DNA from: CAIUSP01 sp964594365
GTDB taxonomy: Bacteria > Actinomycetota > Thermoleophilia > Solirubrobacterales > 70-9
NCBI GenBank assembly: GCA_964594365.1
Contig: CAZQMB010000005.1
Coordinates: 1 to 64,000, forward strand
Length of the DNA stretch: 64,000 nucleotides
Reading direction: 5' to 3'
The notes under the pieces were generated by a model. It was given only the letters and a program-made list of their open reading frames with translations, did no database searches and was not told the DNA's origin. The stretch's first letter is position 1, and each line of letters begins with the position of its first letter. Both the position numbers and the translations under genes were made by a program. Of this stretch, positions 49,122 through 57,299 are shown piece after piece.

Positions 49122-50033
49122 ATGGGAGTCAGCGCTCAGGCGACACCTCTTGCCGGCCCGTTGCCGGGTGGCAGCGAGGGGGCGAGCGTAGTGGTGGAAC
49201 CGCTCGAGGCCGGAACCGCGACGATGCCCCCGGGCTTCGGCGAGAGGCAGGGGTCCAGGCTCACGGCCGCCAAGCGGGCTGCAGGAATCGGAGTACCGAA
49301 GGATCAGTGGGAGACGGTGCCGATCCCGGCGTTCTTGATCAGACACCCCACCGCCGGACTCGTGCTGGTGGACACCGGACTACACCCTTCGGCAGCATCG
49401 GACCCGAACCAGAGCCTCGGGAGGTTGATGGGCAGGTACTTCGATCTCGAGCGGGGAATGGACGTGCCGTCGCAGCTTCGCGCGCGGGGAGTCCAGCCTG
49501 AGCACGTGCGGGTCGTGGTGATGACCCACCTGCACCTCGACCACGCGTCGGCGATCTCCGAGTTCCCGAACGCGACCTTCGTGGTCAGCTCGGCCGAGTG
49601 GGAGGCGGCGACCGAGCCGAGGTTCCCGCAGATCCAGGGGTACGAACCGAGCCAGTACGACTTCGCCTTCGATTACCGGACCATCGACTTCGACCGTTCG
49701 GAGATGGTGGTCTCGTACGGACCGCTCGCGCGGACCTTCGACCTGTTCGGTGACGGTTCGATCCGGATCGCCTTCACCCCCGGACATTCGCTCGGACACC
49801 AATCGGTCGTCTGCAGGCTGGCCCAACGCGACTTCGTCATAGCGGGCGACGCCGTCTTCAACTGGCGGCAGATGGAGGGACTCGCTGAGCCTTGGCGGGT
49901 GCCCGACCGACACTCGTGGGAGAGGAGTCTCTGGGAGATCCAGGAACTACGTCGCGAGTACCCGTACACGGTGGTCGTGCCAGGACACGACGGAGGTTTC
50001 TGGAAGCAGCTGGAACCGCGCTACGCCGACTGA
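49122..50033 (+). CDS. Metallo-beta-lactamase-fold hydrolase, lactonase-like
   Basis: 303-residue MBL hydrolase with a full metal set: THLHLDHAS (H136, H138, D140, H141), the His in TPGHSLGHQ, Asp in IAGDAVFNW, and His in VVPGHDGGF. The arrangement resembles N-acyl-homoserine lactonases such as AttM/AiiA, but the family is broad and the substrate is unproven. The start at 49122 is chosen by the preceding TAGCCT. The C-terminus overlaps the end of the convergent plsC gene by 13 bases. Confidence 0.88.
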   Translation: MGVSAQATPLAGPLPGGSEGASVVVEPLEAGTATMPPGFGERQGSRLTAAKRAAGIGVPKDQWETVPIPAFLIRHPTAGLVLVDTGLHPSAASDPNQSLGRLMGRYFDLERGMDVPSQLRARGVQPEHVRVVVMTHLHLDHASAISEFPNATFVVSSAEWEAATEPRFPQIQGYEPSQYDFAFDYRTIDFDRSEMVVSYGPLARTFDLFGDGSIRIAFTPGHSLGHQSVVCRLAQRDFVIAGDAVFNWRQMEGLAEPWRVPDRHSWERSLWEIQELRREYPYTVVVPGHDGGFWKQLEPRYAD

Positions 50034-50734
50034 GTGTCGAGCCCGGCGTAGAGCGCCTTGACCTGATCGAAGATCGCGTGGGCGACCTCGTCCTGCTGCT
50101 CGCGCGTCGAGTCGGCGACGGCCCCGAAGTGCATGGGCTCCCCGTACTCGACGGTGACCCTAGGGAATTTCAGGCGAGTCCAGTTACGCGCTCCGGCTGA
50201 GCCATGGATCGCCACCGGGATTACCGGCGCCCCCGAATCGAGCGCGACCTTCCCCACCCCCCGCTTGGGCTCTCCGAGCTCACCCGACCTGGAGCGACCG
50301 CCCTCGCAGTAGATCAGCACCAATCCCCCCTTGCCGAGGATCGTCTTCGCAGTGATGAATGCCTCTTGGTCGTCGTATCCGCGGCGGACCGGGAAGACTC
50401 CACCGTGGGTGAAGATGAATGAGAGAGGTGGCTTGAACAGCTGTGACTTCGCCATGAACTGGATGTAGCGACGCAGACGCACGCCGGCGAAGAAATGGTC
50501 GAGTTGGCTGAAGTGGTTACAGGCGAGTATCACCGAGCCGTCGACCGGCACGTTTTCCATCCCGATCGACCGGAGCCGATAGAAGAGGAGGGTCAGCGGG
50601 GTCATCAGGAACCGGACGAATGCGTATGTCGCGCCGTAACCCCGTGCCCTGCGAGCTCGGCGATGGTAGGGCTCGAAGTACTCGGCCGGTCGGGGGTCCT
50701 TGTAGACCTGTGGTTTGAGTTTGGCTTCGCTCAC
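50021..50734 (-). CDS. plsC: 1-acyl-glycerol-3-phosphate acyltransferase (PlsC family)
   Basis: 237-residue acyltransferase with HX4D as NHFSQLDHF (H74, D79), the FPVRRG block and EGGRSRSGELG, typical of phosphatidic-acid synthesis enzymes. The N-terminal FLMTPLTLLFYRL at about 42-54 is a membrane-associated helix. The GTG at 50734 overlaps the glycerol kinase stop (GTGA), so glycerol phosphorylation and acylation are translationally coupled. This suggests a glycerol-to-phospholipid route, although acyl specificity is unknown. Confidence 0.9.
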   Translation of the reverse strand: MSEAKLKPQVYKDPRPAEYFEPYHRRARRARGYGATYAFVRFLMTPLTLLFYRLRSIGMENVPVDGSVILACNHFSQLDHFFAGVRLRRYIQFMAKSQLFKPPLSFIFTHGGVFPVRRGYDDQEAFITAKTILGKGGLVLIYCEGGRSRSGELGEPKRGVGKVALDSGAPVIPVAIHGSAGARNWTRLKFPRVTVEYGEPMHFGAVADSTREQQDEVAHAIFDQVKALYAGLDTQSA

Positions 50735-52206
50735 TCTGGACTCTCCGAACCAGTATCGCCCGACCAACCCCTGGAACGCTCTACCGCCTCGGCCCAGCGA
50801 CCGAGCAGTCGCTGACTCTCCCCGGCGGACATCGAGGGCTCGAAGGTTGCCGCCGAACGCCAGAGCGATCCGACCTGCTCGAGATCCCAGAGTCCTGTCT
50901 CGATCCCCGCGAGGTAGGCAGCGCCGAGCGCAGTCGTCTCGGCCACCTCCGAGACCACCACGGGCACGCCGAGCAGATCTGCCTGGAACTGCATCAGCCA
51001 GCGGTTGGCGACCGCACCTCCATCGGCTTTGAGCGACGGGAGAGCGCTGCCTGCAGCGCTCTCCTGCGCCCGCACTGCCTCGGTGACCTGATAGGCGATT
51101 CCCTCCAGAGCCGCACGGGCCAGATGCGCTCTGGTAGTCCCTCTGGTCAGACCCACGATCGTTCCCCTGGCCCGCGGATCCCAGTAGGGCGATCCCAGGC
51201 CCGTCAGGGCAGGGACGAAGTAGACGTCGTCGTTGCTGTCGAGTGACGCTGCGAGCGCCTCGGTCTCGGAGGCATCGGCGATCAGTCCGAGTCCGTCACG
51301 CAGCCACTGCACCGCGGCTCCGGTGACGAAGACCGACGCCTCGAGCGCGTAGGTGACCTCGTCACCGATACCCCAGGCCACCGTCGAGAGCAGTCCCTCC
51401 TCCGGAGCCGGCGGAGCGTCTCCTGCGTTCAACAGCACGAAGCTGCCGGTGCCATAGGTGTTCTTGGCCTCGCCGCGGCGGTGACAGGCCTGTCCGAACA
51501 GTGCGGCCTGCTGATCGCCTGCGACACCCGAGACGGGGACCTCTCCCCCGAACTCTCCGGTAGTGCCGTAGCGGTGACTCGACGGGAGCGCCTCGGGCAT
51601 CGACGCCGGGTCGATCCCGAGCAGGGAGCACAACTCCGGGTCCCAGCGCAGCGCCTCGATGTCGAAGAGCATCGTCCTGGATGCGTTCGAGTAATCGGTC
51701 GCGTGTCGACCGGTCAGTCTGAAGATCAGGTACGAGTCGATCGTTCCGAACACGGCCCGTCTGGCCTCTGGAACGTTTCCGAGCAGCCACTCGATCTTCG
51801 TCGCGGAGAAGTAGGGGTCGAGGACCAGTCCGGTCTTGGCCCTGACCATCTCCTCCACCCCGGCTTGGGCTCGCAACTCGTCACAGCGTCGGGCGGTCCT
51901 GCGGTCTTGCCAGACCAATGCCCTGTGGAGCGGCTCGCCGGTGGCAGGGTCCCAGGCGACCACCGTCTCGCGCTGGTTGGTGATCCCGATCGCCGAGAGA
52001 TCGGCGCCGGTGATCCCGGCCGCGGTGAGAGCCTCTGCCCCGACCCGCCTGACCGTTTGCCAGATCTCCTCGGCATCGTGCTCGACCCACCCCGGTTGGG
52101 GGAAATGCTGCTCGAACTCGCTGTAGGCACGACCTGCCTCGTTCCCCTCCGGGTCGAAGACGATGCAGGTGGTTCCCGTAGTTCCCTGATCTATCGCGAG
52201 GATCAC
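50731..52206 (-). CDS. glpK: Glycerol kinase
   Basis: 491-residue FGGY kinase. It has the ATP-site LAIDQGTTGTTCIVFD at 3-18, ITNQRET at about 78-84, VWQDRRTARRC at about 100-110, the glycerol site with GVAGDQQAALFGQ, and KNTYGTGSFVLLN. The GTG at 52206 begins directly at the first strand. The frame stays open for 570 further codons upstream, but that stretch is antisense to the carrier and crotonase genes. It is coupled to plsC downstream. A TAGCCT hexamer lies 10 bases before the start. Confidence 0.96.
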   Translation of the reverse strand: MILAIDQGTTGTTCIVFDPEGNEAGRAYSEFEQHFPQPGWVEHDAEEIWQTVRRVGAEALTAAGITGADLSAIGITNQRETVVAWDPATGEPLHRALVWQDRRTARRCDELRAQAGVEEMVRAKTGLVLDPYFSATKIEWLLGNVPEARRAVFGTIDSYLIFRLTGRHATDYSNASRTMLFDIEALRWDPELCSLLGIDPASMPEALPSSHRYGTTGEFGGEVPVSGVAGDQQAALFGQACHRRGEAKNTYGTGSFVLLNAGDAPPAPEEGLLSTVAWGIGDEVTYALEASVFVTGAAVQWLRDGLGLIADASETEALAASLDSNDDVYFVPALTGLGSPYWDPRARGTIVGLTRGTTRAHLARAALEGIAYQVTEAVRAQESAAGSALPSLKADGGAVANRWLMQFQADLLGVPVVVSEVAETTALGAAYLAGIETGLWDLEQVGSLWRSAATFEPSMSAGESQRLLGRWAEAVERSRGWSGDTGSESPE

Positions 52207-52216
52207 GGCACGACAG

Positions 52217-52222
52217 AGGCTA
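52217..52222 (-). promoter_or_regulatory. -10-like element, glpK-plsC operon
   Basis: TAGCCT on the minus strand, 10 bases before the GTG at 52206. Confidence 0.45.
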
Positions 52223-52339
52223 TCCGCCGTGCCCTCGGGTTGCCTCCTGCGGGGTGGATATCCTGCCGGACTGTCGATTGAAGGCGGGTGGAGCGCAGCG
52301 ACACCCGGGAGAAACCGAGCGATTTCCCGAGGAGGAGCA

Positions 52340-52552
52340 ATGGCTGAGGTCGAGGCACACATAACCGGGACGGTCTGGAAGATCGAGGTGAAGGTCGGCG
52401 ACGAGGTGTCTGACGGCGACACGGTCGTGATCCTCGAGTCGATGAAGATGGAGATGCCTGTCGAATCGGAAGACGACGGCGTGGTCAAGGAGGTCCGCTG
52501 CGAAGAGGGGCAGTCGGTCTCCGAAGGCGACACGCTGATCGTCCTCGAGTAG
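52340..52552 (+). CDS. Stand-alone biotinyl (BCCP) domain protein
   Basis: 70-residue biotin/lipoyl-attachment domain. The biotinylated lysine is K36 in ESMKMEMP, and the N- and C-terminal halves repeat the hammerhead pattern. The size and sequence resemble the 71-residue mycobacterial biotinylated protein TB7.3. GAGGAGGAG lies just before the ATG at 52340. It is followed by a crotonase and then the biotin operon. It may be the carrier for an acyl-CoA carboxylase such as the carboxyltransferase at 38099, but this is inference. Confidence 0.93.
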   Translation: MAEVEAHITGTVWKIEVKVGDEVSDGDTVVILESMKMEMPVESEDDGVVKEVRCEEGQSVSEGDTLIVLE

Positions 52553-52563
52553 GTGGCGGTCCG

Positions 52564-53373
52564 TTGACCGCCGAGGAGCTCGCAGGGGGCAAGCTCCTGA
52601 TCGACAGTCCGGTGGAGTCGGTGGTGAGACTCACCCTCAACCGGCCCGAGGCACGTAACGCCCTCGATCACGACCTGCTCGACGCGATCACAGGGAAGCT
52701 CGGCGAGCTCGCGTCTGACGACCAGGTCAGGTGTCTGATCCTCACCGGCGCCGGTAAGGGCTTCTCGGCCGGGTACGACATCTCGGGAATACCCACCGAC
52801 AACTTCGAGACCGACGCTGAGGCCCTCGTCGCCCACCCGTTCACCGCGGCGCTGGAGGCGATCGCCGAATACCGGTGGCCGACGATCGCTGCCATCAATG
52901 GACATGCTCTCGGAGGCGGGCTCGAGCTCGCACTGACCTGCGACCTGCGCGTCTGCTCGACAGAGGCTCGCTTGGGGATGCCCCCGGCCAAGCTCGGCCT
53001 CGTCTACGGGCACACCGGCATCCAGAGGTTCGTCGATGCGATCGGCATCCCCGCGACCAAGGAACTCTTCCTCACCGGCCGCACGGTGGACGCAGAGTGG
53101 GCTGAACGCACCGGGCTGATCAACTACCTGGCTCCCGATGGGGAGGTCGCTGAGCTCGCGACCGAGGTGGCTGCGGAGATAGCCGGGAACGCCCCGCTCT
53201 CGGTCAGTGGGAACAAACAGGCGATCGAAATGCTGAACTCGTGGCCGAGGCTCACCCCCGAGCAGGTCGAGGAACTGATCGAACTGAGGAAGGCCTCCTT
53301 CGCCTCCGAAGACATGCGCGAGGGGGTAACCGCTTTCGCCGAGAAGCGCAAACCCGAGTGGAAGGGCCGCTGA
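52564..53373 (+). CDS. Enoyl-CoA hydratase/isomerase family protein
   Basis: 269-residue crotonase with the oxyanion loops SAGYDISGI (about 68-76) and NGHALGGGLELAL (about 114-126). Only one of the two hydratase glutamates is clear: STEARL is present, but the PEI position reads PPA (GMPPAKLG). Isomerase or hydrolase chemistry is thus possible. Start is TTG at 52564, 11 bases after the carrier gene, which implies co-transcription. The tail FAEKRKPEWKGR matches the other crotonase in the window. Confidence 0.88.
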   Translation: MTAEELAGGKLLIDSPVESVVRLTLNRPEARNALDHDLLDAITGKLGELASDDQVRCLILTGAGKGFSAGYDISGIPTDNFETDAEALVAHPFTAALEAIAEYRWPTIAAINGHALGGGLELALTCDLRVCSTEARLGMPPAKLGLVYGHTGIQRFVDAIGIPATKELFLTGRTVDAEWAERTGLINYLAPDGEVAELATEVAAEIAGNAPLSVSGNKQAIEMLNSWPRLTPEQVEELIELRKASFASEDMREGVTAFAEKRKPEWKGR

Positions 53374-53378
53374 GGCCT

Positions 53379-53409
53379 GGACCGAATCCGGGCCGCTCGA
53401 ATTCGGTCC
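53379..53409. promoter_or_regulatory. Perfect dyad upstream of bioB
   Basis: GGACCGAAT at 53379-53387 and ATTCGGTCC at 53401-53409 form 9-base perfect arms with a 13-base spacer. It ends 11 bases before the bioB -10-like hexamer, so it overlaps where a -35 would be. It could be an operator for biotin genes or a terminator for the crotonase gene, which ends six bases earlier. No T-tract follows, which slightly favours an operator. Confidence 0.5.
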
Positions 53410-53420
53410 GGTCGCGGGCA

Positions 53421-53426
53421 TAGCCT
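53421..53426 (+). promoter_or_regulatory. -10-like element, bioB
   Basis: TAGCCT lies 7 bases before the GTG at 53434, with no Shine-Dalgarno. Confidence 0.55.
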
Positions 53427-53433
53427 GCGCACC

Positions 53434-54642
53434 GTGCCTGACCCGACCGAACGCCCCGAGCCGCTGATCAGCTTCGAGGAGGCACTCGCCCTCGGCGAGT
53501 TGACCGACCACGACGAGATCGGCGATCTGGTGGAGCGAGCCTGGGAGGTGAGGGTCGGGAATTTCGGAGACTCGACCGACATGTGTTCGCTGGTCAACGC
53601 CAAGTCGGGCGGTTGTGCAGAGGACTGTGGCTTCTGCGCCCAGTCGCGCTACGCGGAGGCCGACACGCCGATGCACGCCATGATGGAGCCCGAACAGATC
53701 CTCGAACACGCGAAAGCGGCCGAGGCCGCGGGAGCGCACCGGTTCTGCATGGTCACCCAGGGTCAAGGGTTGTCGCGTCGTGACTTCGAGAAGGTGCTCG
53801 AAGGCGCCAGATTGGTCGCCAGCGAGACCAATCTCAAGCGGTGCGCCTCGATCGGGCACATGTCCGCCGATCGCGCAAAGAAGTTGAAGGAGGCGGGTAT
53901 CCAGCGGGTCCACCACAACGTCGAATCCGCGCGTTCGTACTACCCGGAGGTCTCGACGACGGTCCGCTACGAGGGAAGGCTCCGCACGATCGATGCGGTG
54001 CGTGAGGCCGGACTCGAGAGCTGCGTCGGCGGCATCCTCAACCTCGGTGAGTCGCCGCGCCAGCGGGTCGAGATGGCCTTCGAGCTGTCCGAGATCAACC
54101 CGACCTCGGTGCCGATCAACCTGCTCAACCCCCGAGCCGGAACCAAGTTCGGCGATCGCGAACTGATGTCACCTTGGGAAGTGGTCAAGTGGGTCGCGAT
54201 CTTCCGTCTGATCATTCCGGGGGCCCTGTTCAGGCTCTGCGGAGGCAGGGTCGAGAACCTCGGTGATCTGGCGCCGCTGGCAGTGAGGGCCGGTCTCAAC
54301 GGCGTGATGATGGGGAACTTCCTGACCACCCTCGGGGTCGAACCGGCCGAGGACCGGGAGATGTTCGAGGCCAACGGTCTGAACGTCGCCCGTCAGCCGG
54401 ACAACGGCTCGAATCCCCGCCCCGACAACCGGTCGGGCTGGCTCGAGGGAGAGACTCCCGAGGTCCGTACGCCGATCTCCGACCTGATCGATGCCCAGCA
54501 TGAGGCGCCGATGTGGGATCCCTCCACCCAGCTCAGGGTGATCAAGAAGAAGAAGGAAGACGTCCCCGAGTATCCAGAGCGCCCCTCCGATCGTGAGGAA
54601 GAGAATGCCGCGGTACCCCAGCCTGCCGGCTGGGGCGACTGA
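53434..54642 (+). CDS. bioB: Biotin synthase
   Basis: 402-residue radical-SAM biotin synthase that inserts sulfur into dethiobiotin. The 4Fe-4S motif GGCAEDCGFCAQS provides C61, C65 and C68. NLLNPRAGTKF and GLNGVMMGNFLTT are standard BioB regions. The C-terminus is about 60 residues longer than usual and hydrophilic (ends in an acidic, Pro-rich stretch). The GTG start is supported by the TAGCCT element. bioF follows 25 bases after the stop. Confidence 0.96.
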   Translation: MPDPTERPEPLISFEEALALGELTDHDEIGDLVERAWEVRVGNFGDSTDMCSLVNAKSGGCAEDCGFCAQSRYAEADTPMHAMMEPEQILEHAKAAEAAGAHRFCMVTQGQGLSRRDFEKVLEGARLVASETNLKRCASIGHMSADRAKKLKEAGIQRVHHNVESARSYYPEVSTTVRYEGRLRTIDAVREAGLESCVGGILNLGESPRQRVEMAFELSEINPTSVPINLLNPRAGTKFGDRELMSPWEVVKWVAIFRLIIPGALFRLCGGRVENLGDLAPLAVRAGLNGVMMGNFLTTLGVEPAEDREMFEANGLNVARQPDNGSNPRPDNRSGWLEGETPEVRTPISDLIDAQHEAPMWDPSTQLRVIKKKKEDVPEYPERPSDREEENAAVPQPAGWGD

Positions 54643-54667
54643 GCCGGACTCCATGCCGGGAGGCATC

Positions 54668-55894
54668 ATGGAGCCGACCCGGAGGCTTGCCGATCTCCGC
54701 CGAGCAGGGCTCTTGCGGCGCCTACGCAACGTGTCGACCTCGCAGGGGCCACGAGTGATGCTGGACGGCGAGGTCGTCCTCACCCTCTGTTCGAACAACT
54801 ACCTCGGCCTGGCTGATCACCCGAAGGTCCGGAGGGCGGCCGCGAAGGCGGCCTCGAGCCAGGGAGCAGGCTCAGGGGCGTCGCGTCTGATCTCCGGCAA
54901 CATGGACTGCCATCTGGACCTCGAGTCGGAACTCGCGGAGTTCTCGATGGTCGAAGCATCTCTGCTGTTCGGTTCCGGCTACCTGGCCAACACCGGAACG
55001 ATCGCCGCGGTCGCAGGAATCGCGCCGGGCGGAGTGATCTTCTCCGACGAGTTGAACCACGCGAGCATCATCGACGGCTGCCGGCTCGCCGATGCGGAGA
55101 CCTTCGTCTATCGGCATGCAGACCTCGATCATCTCTCCTGGGGCCTGCGCAAGGCGGGCGACCGGGCGAGGCTGATCGTCACCGACGGCCTCTTCTCGAT
55201 GGACGGGAACCTGGCACCGCTGCCCGGAATAGTCGACCTCGCCGAACGCCACGGTGTGCTGACCATGGTGGACGAGGCCCATTCGACCGGCTGCTTCGGC
55301 CCGGAGGGTCGCGGGACGGTAGTCGAGTCCGGCATGGCCGGGCGGGTGGACCTCGTGGTCGGAACACTCGGTAAGGCACTCGGTAGCTACGGGGCCTTCG
55401 TCGGCTGCTCCAACGAGATGCGTGAGCTGTTGATCAATCAGGCGAGGACCTTCGTCTTCTCGACCGCACCGCCACCGCCCGCTGTCGCCGCTGCCTCGAA
55501 GGCGCTCGATCTCGTCCGCTCGAAGCCGGGTCGCCTCGATCGACTGCAGCGCAACGCGGAGCTGCTCCGGGACTCGCTCCGAGGGCTCGGCATCCCCACG
55601 GGCAACTCCACGACGCACATAATCCCGGTCACGGTGGGAGACCCTTCGATGGCCGCGGCTCTCAGCGAACGCCTGCTGGCGGACGGGATCTACGCACAGG
55701 CGATTCGACCCCCCACGGTTCCCGACGGAACCTCCCGCCTCCGGATGAGCGTGATGTCCGAGCACGAGCCAGCGGATCTGCGAGCTGCCGCCAAGGCGGT
55801 TGCGCGATCGGCCGAGGATCTCGGAATCAACTTCAACCAACGGGCCCAACAGCCTGCCGGACTCGAACGAGCGCCACTCACCCGAGCCGCCTGA
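54668..55894 (+). CDS. bioF: 8-amino-7-oxononanoate synthase
   Basis: 408-residue alpha-oxoamine synthase that condenses alanine with a pimeloyl thioester. It has SNNYLGLADHPKV near 41, ASRLISGN, ELNHASIIDG, VDEAHSTG, and the PLP lysine in GTLGKALGSYGAF. The ATG at 54668 has GGGAGG four bases upstream; an ATG at 54653 is also in frame. Its place directly after bioB and before bioD makes BioF the clear choice over KBL. Confidence 0.92.
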   Translation: MEPTRRLADLRRAGLLRRLRNVSTSQGPRVMLDGEVVLTLCSNNYLGLADHPKVRRAAAKAASSQGAGSGASRLISGNMDCHLDLESELAEFSMVEASLLFGSGYLANTGTIAAVAGIAPGGVIFSDELNHASIIDGCRLADAETFVYRHADLDHLSWGLRKAGDRARLIVTDGLFSMDGNLAPLPGIVDLAERHGVLTMVDEAHSTGCFGPEGRGTVVESGMAGRVDLVVGTLGKALGSYGAFVGCSNEMRELLINQARTFVFSTAPPPPAVAAASKALDLVRSKPGRLDRLQRNAELLRDSLRGLGIPTGNSTTHIIPVTVGDPSMAAALSERLLADGIYAQAIRPPTVPDGTSRLRMSVMSEHEPADLRAAAKAVARSAEDLGINFNQRAQQPAGLERAPLTRAA

Positions 55895-55921
55895 GGGCGC
55901 GAAACCTGTTCAATAGCGGAG

Positions 55922-56536
55922 ATGTCCGATCTCCCTATCCAGATCAGGCCAAGGCTTTGGCGCTGGGAGTGCTCGCACCCTGATTGGGTCGCAGGTGCAG
56001 AACCAGACAGCCCGGGGGACTTCCCCGAGATGGTCGGATCGGTCGCTTGCGCTACGGAGGAAGGCCTGCTTCTGATCGATCCGCTGATTACGGGAGATTG
56101 CGACCACCTCTGGAAGTGGATCGCAGATGAATCGGCCAAGCTTGGAGGAGTGACCTCGGTCCTGACCACGATCAAATGGCACACCCGCAGCAGCGGGGAT
56201 GTGATGGACCGCTTCGGCTGCGACGACCACATCCCCACAGGGGTTGTGCCGATCCCGATCGAGGGAGCAGACGAGACGATGCTCTTGCTCGAGGCTCACG
56301 GCGCACTCGTACCGGGAGACCGTCTGATCGGCGACGGCAAGGGAGGCCTCGAGGTTTGCCCGCCGAGTTGGGTCGAGGAATCGGTGCCCGGTGGCTTGGC
56401 CCCTGGAGTGCTCGAGGAACGTCTCGCTCCCCTTCTCGATCTGCCGGTCGAGAGAGTTCTCGTTTCTCATGGCGAGCCCGTGCTCGTCGATGCGGCGAGC
56501 GCACTTGCCCAGGCGATCGGCGGGGCGAACAGTTGA
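55922..56536 (+). CDS. Degenerate MBL-fold-like protein inside biotin operon
   Basis: 204-residue protein I cannot name. It has features of the metallo-beta-lactamase fold: the strand GLLLIDPLITG at about 48-58, a late GDRLIGDG (Asp at about 137) and LVSHGEPVL (His at about 184). However, the HxHxDH metal motif is reduced to KWHTRSS. It lies between bioF (27 bases away) and bioD, whose TTG start overlaps this gene's stop (TTGA). The coupling suggests a role tied to biotin synthesis, for example thioester or ester handling, but no function is demonstrated. Confidence 0.8.
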   Translation: MSDLPIQIRPRLWRWECSHPDWVAGAEPDSPGDFPEMVGSVACATEEGLLLIDPLITGDCDHLWKWIADESAKLGGVTSVLTTIKWHTRSSGDVMDRFGCDDHIPTGVVPIPIEGADETMLLLEAHGALVPGDRLIGDGKGGLEVCPPSWVEESVPGGLAPGVLEERLAPLLDLPVERVLVSHGEPVLVDAASALAQAIGGANS

Positions 56537-57216
56537 AAGGCGTCTTCGTAACCGGAACCGGAACCGAGGTCGGCAAGACCGTGGTCTCCGCGGTGATCGC
56601 GCGGATGGCTGCAGCGGAGGGCCGCTCCGTGAAGGTCTTCAAGCCGGCGCTGAGCGGGCTGGACGAACTGGCGGACCTCCGCGGGCGCGAACCCGGTTGG
56701 GACGACGCCAAGCTGCTCGCGGACCACCAACTGCTGAGGCTCGCGAGTGGTTCGTCCCAGACCGACGACGAAATCTCCCCGTACCGCTTCGGTCCGGCGG
56801 TCTCTCCTCACCTGGCCGCCGAGATGGCCGACGAATGGATCGAGGTCGAGATGATCGAGAGTCGCGCCACCGAGGCGATGGCGGGGTGCGACACCTTCGT
56901 CTGCGAGGGGGTCGGCGGGTTCCTGGTGCCCCTGACTCCCGACTACCTCATCCGTGACTTCGCCGTGTTCCTGAACCTCCCCGTGGTCGTGGTCGCCAAT
57001 CCGTGGCTGGGAACGATCAGCGACACACTGCTGACCATCGAAGCGATCCGCAACGCGGGGCTGCAGGTGGTCTCGGTGGTGATGACCCCTTGGCCGGATT
57101 CCGCCGGAGATCTGGAACGCTCGAATCGCGACACCATCTCCCGCCTCGGAGAGGTTCCGGTCAGGGAGCTTCCGCTGCTCGATCTGCGTCGCCCCGACGA
57201 GTGGCCCGGCGTCTGA
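56533..57216 (+). CDS. bioD: Dethiobiotin synthetase
   Basis: 227-residue ATP-dependent enzyme that closes the ureido ring of dethiobiotin. The P-loop VTGTGTEVGKTVVSA is at about 6-20, the Lys of FKPALSG binds CO2/substrate, and CEGVGGFLVPL follows near 123. The start is TTG at 56533, overlapping the upstream MBL-like stop. The next gene is bioA. Confidence 0.95.
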   Translation: MKGVFVTGTGTEVGKTVVSAVIARMAAAEGRSVKVFKPALSGLDELADLRGREPGWDDAKLLADHQLLRLASGSSQTDDEISPYRFGPAVSPHLAAEMADEWIEVEMIESRATEAMAGCDTFVCEGVGGFLVPLTPDYLIRDFAVFLNLPVVVVANPWLGTISDTLLTIEAIRNAGLQVVSVVMTPWPDSAGDLERSNRDTISRLGEVPVRELPLLDLRRPDEWPGV

Positions 57217-57299
57217 CCGCCTGAGCGACCCCGGACGACGCGGTTCGCAGCGTCCACGCGTATTCCGGCCGAGGCGCAGCCTATTTTTCCCTCCTAATC

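Noticed and set aside
52207..53916. 570 extra codons open upstream of the glycerol kinase start
   Set aside because: Glycerol kinase begins at its first strand (VILAIDQGTT). The upstream part is antisense to the biotinyl carrier, crotonase and bioB genes and has no recognisable domain.
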